NCBI RefSeq assembly: GCF_013344685.1
Contig: NZ_CP050137.1
Span: 4,023,001 to 4,087,000 of the forward strand
Source of the DNA: Sphingomonas sp. CL5.1
GTDB lineage: Bacteria; Pseudomonadota; Alphaproteobacteria; Sphingomonadales; Sphingomonadaceae
Length of the DNA: 64,000 nt
Direction: 5' to 3'
The notes beneath the pieces were generated by a model, which was given only the letters and a program-made list of their open reading frames with translations, was not told where the DNA came from and did no database searches. The position numbers and the translations under genes were made by a program. Numbering within the stretch: the first letter of the stretch is position 1; every line of letters begins with the position of its first letter. Below, piece after piece: positions 59,422 to 64,000 of the stretch.

Positions 59422-60774
59422 ATGAAGCGGACGCTGGCCGCCTTCGCCACCGCGATCCTGATCTGGACGCAACCCGCCCACGCCCAGTCGCTGTTGCGCG
59501 ATGCGGAAACGGAGTCGCTGTTCCACGACATGTCCGCGCCGCTGGTGAAGGCCGCCGGGCTCAATCCGCGCGACGTGCAGTTCGCGCTGGTCAACGACGA
59601 TTCGATCAACGCCTTCGTGATCGGCGGGCAGACCGTCTATATCCACAGCGGGCTGATCCAGGCGGCCGACAACGCCAACCAGGTGCAGGGCGTGATCGCG
59701 CACGAGCTTGGCCACATCGCCGACGGGCATATCGTCAACGCCGGCGCGGGCACCAGGCCGGCGATGGCGATCTACCTGCTCTCGATGGTGCTGGGCATCG
59801 CGGCGGCGGCGGCCGGCGCGGGCGAGGCCGGGATGGGCGTGATGGCCGCCGGGCAGCAGGCCGCGCTAGGCAAGTTCCTCGCCTTCACCCGCACGCAGGA
59901 ATCGACGGCGGACGCCAGCGCGGTGAAATATCTCAACGCCGCCGGCATCACCGGCAAGGGCATGCTGTCGTTCTTCAAGACGTTGCAGCAGCAGGAATAT
60001 CGCTACGGGCTGAACAATATCGACCCATTCATGCAGACCCACCCGCTTTCCGGCGAGCGCATCCAGACGATGACGGCGGACATCACCGCCTCTCCCGCCT
60101 ACAACAAGCCGCCCGATCCGGCGTTGCAGGAGCGGTTCCTGCGCGTGAAGGCGAAGCTGATCGGCTATGTGAACCCGCCGCAGCGCACGCTGGCCGCCTA
60201 TCCGGAGAGCGACAAGTCGATCTATGCGCATTATGCGCGCGCCTATGCCTATCACAAGGCCGGCTATCCCGACAAAGCCGACGCGGAGGCTGAGGCGCTG
60301 GTGAAGGCCGCGCCCCACGATCCCTATTTCCTTGAGGTGAAGGGCCAGATCCTGCTGGAGGCGGGCAAGCCGGCCGACGCGCTGGCCCCGTTGCGCGAGG
60401 CGACCGACCTTTCCCGCAATAACCCGCTGATCGCCACCACCTTCGGCCACGCGCTGATCGCCACCGAGGACAAGGCCAACCTGCCCGAGGCGATCAAGGT
60501 GCTGCGCGGCGCGGTGGCGCGCGACGACGAGAATCCCTTCGCCTGGTATCAGCTCGGCACCGCCTACGAGCAGAGCGGCGACGAGGCGCGCGCCGCGCTC
60601 GCCACGGCGGAAACCGCCAGCATGAACGGCGACATGCGCACCGCCGCCTATAGCGCCCGCGTCGCGATGGCCGGCGTCCCGAAGAACACGCCGGACTGGA
60701 TTCGCGCGCAGGATATCGCGATGACGGCGCAGAACGAGATGAACGACAACCCGAAGAAGTATAAGCGCAAATGA
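59422..60774 (+). CDS. M48 family metalloprotease with TPR repeats (BepA-like)
   Basis: Periplasmic zinc protease of 450 residues, similar in layout to BepA/YfgC, which monitors outer-membrane protein assembly. The signal peptide is LAAFATAILIWTQPAHA (residues about 5-22). The M48 domain shows AFVIGGQTVYIHSGLI, the metal site VIAHELGHIADGHI and the third ligand region AFTRTQESTADASAVKYL, followed by MQTHPLSGERIQTM. The second half (about residues 255-440) consists of tetratricopeptide-like helices (AYAYHKAGYPDKADAEAEAL, PLREATDLSRNNPLIATTFG, AWYQLGTAYEQSGDEARAAL). Its stop overlaps the start of the DsbA-like gene, so the two are coupled. It follows rne by 100 bases. Confidence 0.92.
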   Translation: MKRTLAAFATAILIWTQPAHAQSLLRDAETESLFHDMSAPLVKAAGLNPRDVQFALVNDDSINAFVIGGQTVYIHSGLIQAADNANQVQGVIAHELGHIADGHIVNAGAGTRPAMAIYLLSMVLGIAAAAAGAGEAGMGVMAAGQQAALGKFLAFTRTQESTADASAVKYLNAAGITGKGMLSFFKTLQQQEYRYGLNNIDPFMQTHPLSGERIQTMTADITASPAYNKPPDPALQERFLRVKAKLIGYVNPPQRTLAAYPESDKSIYAHYARAYAYHKAGYPDKADAEAEALVKAAPHDPYFLEVKGQILLEAGKPADALAPLREATDLSRNNPLIATTFGHALIATEDKANLPEAIKVLRGAVARDDENPFAWYQLGTAYEQSGDEARAALATAETASMNGDMRTAAYSARVAMAGVPKNTPDWIRAQDIAMTAQNEMNDNPKKYKRK

Positions 60775-61493
60775 ATCGAACATTGGTGGTGGCGCTGGTG
60801 GTGATCGGCGCCGCATTCGGCGCGGTGGGCACCTGGCTGGCCGAGCGCGTGGCCCCCGGCGAGCTTTCCGGCGCGGATCGCGCGCGGATCGAGCATACCG
60901 TCCGCGACTATATCCTCGCCAACCCGGACATCATCCCGGAGGCGATGCAGCGGCTCAACGACCGCGAGAACGCCAGGGTGATCGCCACGATGCGCTCGGC
61001 GATCGAGACGCCCTATGGCAACGCCTATATGGGCAACCCCAATGGCGATGTGACCCTGGTCGAATATTACGACTATAATTGCGGCTACTGCCGCGCATCG
61101 CTGCCGACGCTCGACAAACTGGTGCAGGCCGATCCGAAGCTGCGCATCGTGTTCCGCGAGATGCCGGTGCTGGCGGAGAGCAGCCTCGCCGCCGCGCGCG
61201 CCGCGCTGACCGCCGCGTCGCAGGGCAAGTTCAAGCCGTTCCACGACGCGCTCTACGCCGCCGGGCCGGTGAGCGAGCAGACGATCGCCGCCGCCGCACG
61301 CGCGACCGGCGTCGATCTTTCCAAAACCCCGTCCGACGCCGACGACGAGATCCGCAACAACCTCGCCACCACCGCCAAACTGGGGATGCGCGGCACGCCG
61401 AGCTGGGTGGTCGGCGATCGCGTATTGTCCGGCGCGCTGCCGCTCGACAAGCTGCAAGAGGCGATCGCCGCCGCGCGGGCGGCGCGCTCATGA
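60771..61493 (+). CDS. DsbA-family thioredoxin-fold protein
   Basis: Membrane-anchored or exported thiol-disulfide protein, 240 residues. Residues 4-24 ([20 protein letters not shown]) form an uncleaved anchor or signal. A helical segment ([23 protein letters not shown], about 38-60) precedes the thioredoxin fold, as in the ScsC/DsbA-like COG1651 group, where it drives oligomerisation. The active site is CGYC in [19 protein letters not shown], with the cis-proline in [11 protein letters not shown]. Expected to act on disulfides in the periplasm; whether it oxidises or isomerises cannot be told. Both ends overlap neighbours by ATGA, so it is made together with the M48 protease and the ABC transporter. 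Confidence 0.92.
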   Translation: MNRTLVVALVVIGAAFGAVGTWLAERVAPGELSGADRARIEHTVRDYILANPDIIPEAMQRLNDRENARVIATMRSAIETPYGNAYMGNPNGDVTLVEYYDYNCGYCRASLPTLDKLVQADPKLRIVFREMPVLAESSLAAARAALTAASQGKFKPFHDALYAAGPVSEQTIAAAARATGVDLSKTPSDADDEIRNNLATTAKLGMRGTPSWVVGDRVLSGALPLDKLQEAIAAARAARS

Positions 61494-62422
61494 GCGAGGA
61501 CGCGATCCTCCGCGTGGAGGGCGTCGCCAAGACCTATGCCGGCGGCGTCACCGCGCTGGAGCCGGTGGACCTCGCGATCCGCAGGGGCGAGATATTCGCG
61601 CTGCTCGGCCCGAACGGCGCGGGCAAGACGACGCTCATCAGCATCGTCTGCGGCATCGTCACCCCCTCCGCCGGCACGATCACCGTCGCGGGGCATGACG
61701 CGATCCGCGACTACAAGGCCGCGCGCCGCGCGATCGGGCTGGTGCCGCAGGAGCTTTCGACCGATTCGTTCGAGAGCGTGCTCGCCACCGTCACCTTCTC
61801 GCGCCGGCTGTTCGGGCTTGGCCCCAACCCCGGCTATATCGAGCAGATCCTGCGCGACCTTTCGCTGTGGGACAAGCGCAAGGCGCGGATCATGGAGCTG
61901 TCCGGCGGGATGAAGCGCCGCGTGCTGATCGCCAAGGCGCTGGCGCACGAGCCGCAGATATTGTTCCTCGACGAGCCGACCGCCGGGGTGGACGTGGCCC
62001 TGCGCCGCGACATGTGGAAACTGGTCCACCGCCTGCGCGAAAACGGCGCGACGATCATCCTCACCACCCATTATATCGAGGAGGCGGAGGAGATGGCCGA
62101 TCGGGTGGGCGTGATAAATCGCGGCCGGCTGCTGCTGGTCGAGGAGAAGGACGCGTTGATGAAGAAGCTCGGCCGCCGCGAGCTGGCGCTGGCGCTGGCC
62201 GAGCCGCTCGGCGCGCTGCCCGCCGGGCTGGAGCAATGGCATCTCGCGCTGGAGGACGAGGGGCGTACGCTGCGCTACGTGTTCGACGCGCAGGCCGAGC
62301 ATACCGGCATCCCCTCGCTGCTGCGCGCGCTGTCGGACCGGGGGATCGCCTTCACCGATCTGGAGACGTCGCGATCGAGCCTGGAGGATATCTTCGTCGA
62401 TCTGGTGGGGGAGAAGGCGTGA
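61490..62422 (+). CDS. ABC transporter ATP-binding protein
   Basis: ATPase subunit of an ABC-2 exporter, 310 residues. Walker A is [13 protein letters not shown], the Q-loop LVPQELS, the signature [19 protein letters not shown], Walker [13 protein letters not shown] and the switch histidine [16 protein letters not shown]. The C-terminal extension of about 80 residues ([20 protein letters not shown] to [17 protein letters not shown]) is typical of the DrrA/NodI/CcmA-like multidrug and polysaccharide subgroup. ATG 61490 overlaps the previous stop; the frame further upstream is inside the DsbA-like gene. The next gene, overlapping by GTGA, is its permease. Substrate unknown. Confidence 0.94.
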   Translation: MSEDAILRVEGVAKTYAGGVTALEPVDLAIRRGEIFALLGPNGAGKTTLISIVCGIVTPSAGTITVAGHDAIRDYKAARRAIGLVPQELSTDSFESVLATVTFSRRLFGLGPNPGYIEQILRDLSLWDKRKARIMELSGGMKRRVLIAKALAHEPQILFLDEPTAGVDVALRRDMWKLVHRLRENGATIILTTHYIEEAEEMADRVGVINRGRLLLVEEKDALMKKLGRRELALALAEPLGALPAGLEQWHLALEDEGRTLRYVFDAQAEHTGIPSLLRALSDRGIAFTDLETSRSSLEDIFVDLVGEKA

Positions 62423-63180
62423 ACCTCAACAGCGTCTGGGCGATCTACCGCTTCGAGATGGCGCGGTTCGGGCGGACCGTGTGGACCAGCCTGCTGGTGC
62501 CGGTCATCACCACCTCGCTCTATTTCATCGTGTTCGGCTCGGCGATCGGGTCGCAGATGCGCGAAGTATCGGGCGTGCCCTATGGCGCGTTCATCGTGCC
62601 GGGGCTGATGCTGCTGGCGATCTTCTCCGAAAGCATCATGAACGGCAGCTTCGGCATCTACATGCCGCGCTTCACCGGCACGATCTACGAGTTGCTGTCA
62701 GCGCCGGTGTCACCGCTGGAGATCGTGCTGGGCTATGTCGGCGCGGCGGCGAGCAAATCGATGCTGATCGCGCTCATCATCTTCGCGACGGCGCATCTGT
62801 TCGTGGACCTCCACGTGCTGCATCCACTGGCGATGATCGGCTATCTCGCGCTGATCTCGGTCACTTTCTGCATGTTCGGCTTCGTCATCGGCATCTTCGC
62901 CAAGGGGTTCGAGCAGTTGCAGGTGATTCCGCTGCTGATCGTGACGCCGCTCACCTTCCTCGGCGGGGCGTTCTATTCGGTGCTGATCCTGCCCGAGCCG
63001 TGGCGGACGGTGACCTTGTTCAACCCGGTGGTCTATCTCATCAACGGCTTCCGCTGGACCTTCTTCGGCGCTAGCGACGTGGCGGTGACGGTGAGCCTCG
63101 CGGTGACGCTGACGCTGCTGGCGGCATGCCTCGCGACGATCGGCGTGGTGTTCCGCACCGGCTGGCGCCTGAAGAACTAG
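62419..63180 (+). CDS. ABC-2 type transporter permease
   Basis: Membrane subunit of the ABC exporter, 253 residues, with six hydrophobic segments: [92 protein letters not shown] and [20 protein letters not shown]. The [34 protein letters not shown] region is the family's ABC2 signature and the end FRTGWRLKN is normal, so the gene is intact. The start is GTG 62419, overlapping the ATPase stop. An insertion sequence begins directly after the TAG stop, so anything further downstream in the operon is cut off from it. Confidence 0.92.
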   Translation: MNLNSVWAIYRFEMARFGRTVWTSLLVPVITTSLYFIVFGSAIGSQMREVSGVPYGAFIVPGLMLLAIFSESIMNGSFGIYMPRFTGTIYELLSAPVSPLEIVLGYVGAAASKSMLIALIIFATAHLFVDLHVLHPLAMIGYLALISVTFCMFGFVIGIFAKGFEQLQVIPLLIVTPLTFLGGAFYSVLILPEPWRTVTLFNPVVYLINGFRWTFFGASDVAVTVSLAVTLTLLAACLATIGVVFRTGWRLKN

Positions 63181-64000
63181 GGTCAGGACTCGTTGATCAG
63201 AGCCAGAAGATGACGGTGGCTGCGAGTGCGATGGCAGAGAAGAACACCCGCGGGCACCGGTCGTAGCGTGTGGCGACGCGCCGCCAGTCCTTGAGGCGGC
63301 CGAACATGATCTCGATGCGGTTACGGCGTCTGTACCGGCGCTTGTCGTATTTGACGGGCTGCAGCCGAGATTTGCGGCCCGGAATGCAGGGCTTGATGCC
63401 CTTCGCCTGCAAAGCCTCTCTGAACCAGTCGGCGTCATAGCCGCGGTCACCCAGCAGCCATTTCGCTTTGGGCAGGTCGTCCAACAGAGCCGTAGCTCCG
63501 GTGTAGTCGCTGATCTGCCCGGCGGTCATGAAGAAGCTGAGCGGGCGGCCGTTGGCGTCGGTGACGGCGTGAAGCTTGGTGTTCATGCCGCCCTTGGTGC
63601 GGCCGATCAGGCGCCCGAGATCCCCTTTTTAACCCGCAGGCTCGAAGCTGTGCGGTGCGCCTTCAAATAGGTCGCATCAATCATGATCGTCGCTGGTTCG
63701 GCGCCTTCAGCAGCCAGCCCTTCCATCATGCGAAGGAACACGCCCATATCGCCCCATCGCTTCCACCGGTTGTACAGCGTCTTGTGGGGGCCATACTCCT
63801 TGGGCGCATCGCGCCAGCGTAGCCCGTTGCGGTTCACGAATACGATGCCGCTCAACACCCGCCGATCGTCAACACGCGGCTTGCCGTGGCTCTTGGGAAA
63901 ATAGGGGCGCAGACGATCCATCTGCTCGTCAGTCAGCCAGTACAAGTCGCTCATTCTCAGTCTCCTCACGGAGCCTGAATCAGATCGCGCTTCTCATATC
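63181..64000 (-). mobile_element. IS5-family insertion sequence (IS427-like), right end not certain
   Basis: An insertion element read on the minus strand, with its transposase end directly after the ABC permease stop (first likely IS bases GGTCAGGACTC at 63181). The transposase type with two overlapping frames and -1 shifting marks the IS427-like group of IS5, which often inserts at TA or CTAG; the flanking ACTAG fits. The other end should lie near or just beyond 64000, since I could not match the final 40 bases as an inverted repeat of the left end. Confidence 0.7.
63197..63954 (-). CDS. IS5-family transposase, two frames joined by -1 frameshift
   Basis: DDE transposase encoded in two frames. 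Frame A runs from ATG 63954 (preceded by GAGGAG) to TGA at 63607: MSDLYWLTDEQMDRLRPYFP, then VFVNRNGLRWRDAPKEYGPH and the first catalytic aspartate in ATIMIDATYLKAHRTA. Frame B gives the rest down to 63197: RLIGRTKGGMNTKLHAVTDA, LLGDRGYDADWFREAL with the second Asp and RNRIEIMFGRLKDWRRVATRYD with the catalytic Glu. Frame B is entered by slipping back one base at TTAAAAAGGGG (63622-63632), where AAA AAG is read before GGG; the joined product then has KKGDLGRLIGRTKGG, as expected for full-length homologues. All three catalytic residues are present, so it may be active. Confidence 0.85.

Overview
The window is high-GC DNA from an alphaproteobacterium, most likely a Sphingomonas-type member of the Sphingomonadales. 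The basis is the typical rpoB, rpoC, rplKAJL, rne and prfB products, the prfB / PBP1A / AmiC / RNase E / M48 / DsbA neighbourhood, a TonB-dependent receptor, and the many acyl-CoA dehydrogenase, SDR and DUF885 genes. No rRNA, tRNA or CRISPR array was seen. Gene density is very high, and many neighbours overlap by the 4-base ATGA or GTGA arrangement that implies translational coupling.

Bases 1-22042 are an acyl-CoA catabolism region: a 5'-truncated amidase, two separate pairs of acyl-CoA dehydrogenases (1263-3655 and 13247-15626), TesB, a Tat-exported DUF885 hydrolase, three SDRs, an acyl-CoA synthetase and a second thioesterase, with an MFS exporter, a YfcG-like GST and LrgA/LrgB among them. 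Its centre is a minus-strand operon (6663-11779) that holds, as separate genes, an ACAD10/11-type dehydrogenase and an APH-type kinase, plus a zinc alcohol dehydrogenase and two SDRs. This combination resembles known 4-hydroxyacyl-CoA phosphorylation and elimination pathways. It is divergent from a regulator made of two TetR units in one chain (11934-13178).

Bases 22048-26007 carry a secreted protein built from two EF-hand repeats, an OmpR/EnvZ-type two-component pair, a candidate response-regulator box upstream, and a CAP-domain lipoprotein.

Bases 26158-44179 hold the ribosomal protein and RNA polymerase genes, but split into three blocks: rplK-rplA with its own terminator, then a TonB receptor and a lactate-monooxygenase-like flavoenzyme, then rplJ-rplL behind its own promoter and leader, then two minus-strand genes (a proline-rich membrane protein and a CocE-type hydrolase), then rpoB-rpoC ending in a strong terminator.

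Bases 44180-56317 begin with a short, markedly lower-GC patch holding two small membrane proteins. Then come folA with a 41-codon gene just upstream, a small integral membrane protein, malate synthase G with a divergent LysR regulator, thyA, a RadC-type JAB domain protein, a methyltransferase with a lipoprotein signal, prfB, PBP1A and an AmiC-type amidase. Bases 56778-63180 run rightward: rne, then a coupled M48 protease, DsbA-like protein and ABC-2 transporter operon. The right end is an IS5-family element whose transposase needs a -1 frameshift and whose outer end may lie beyond the window.
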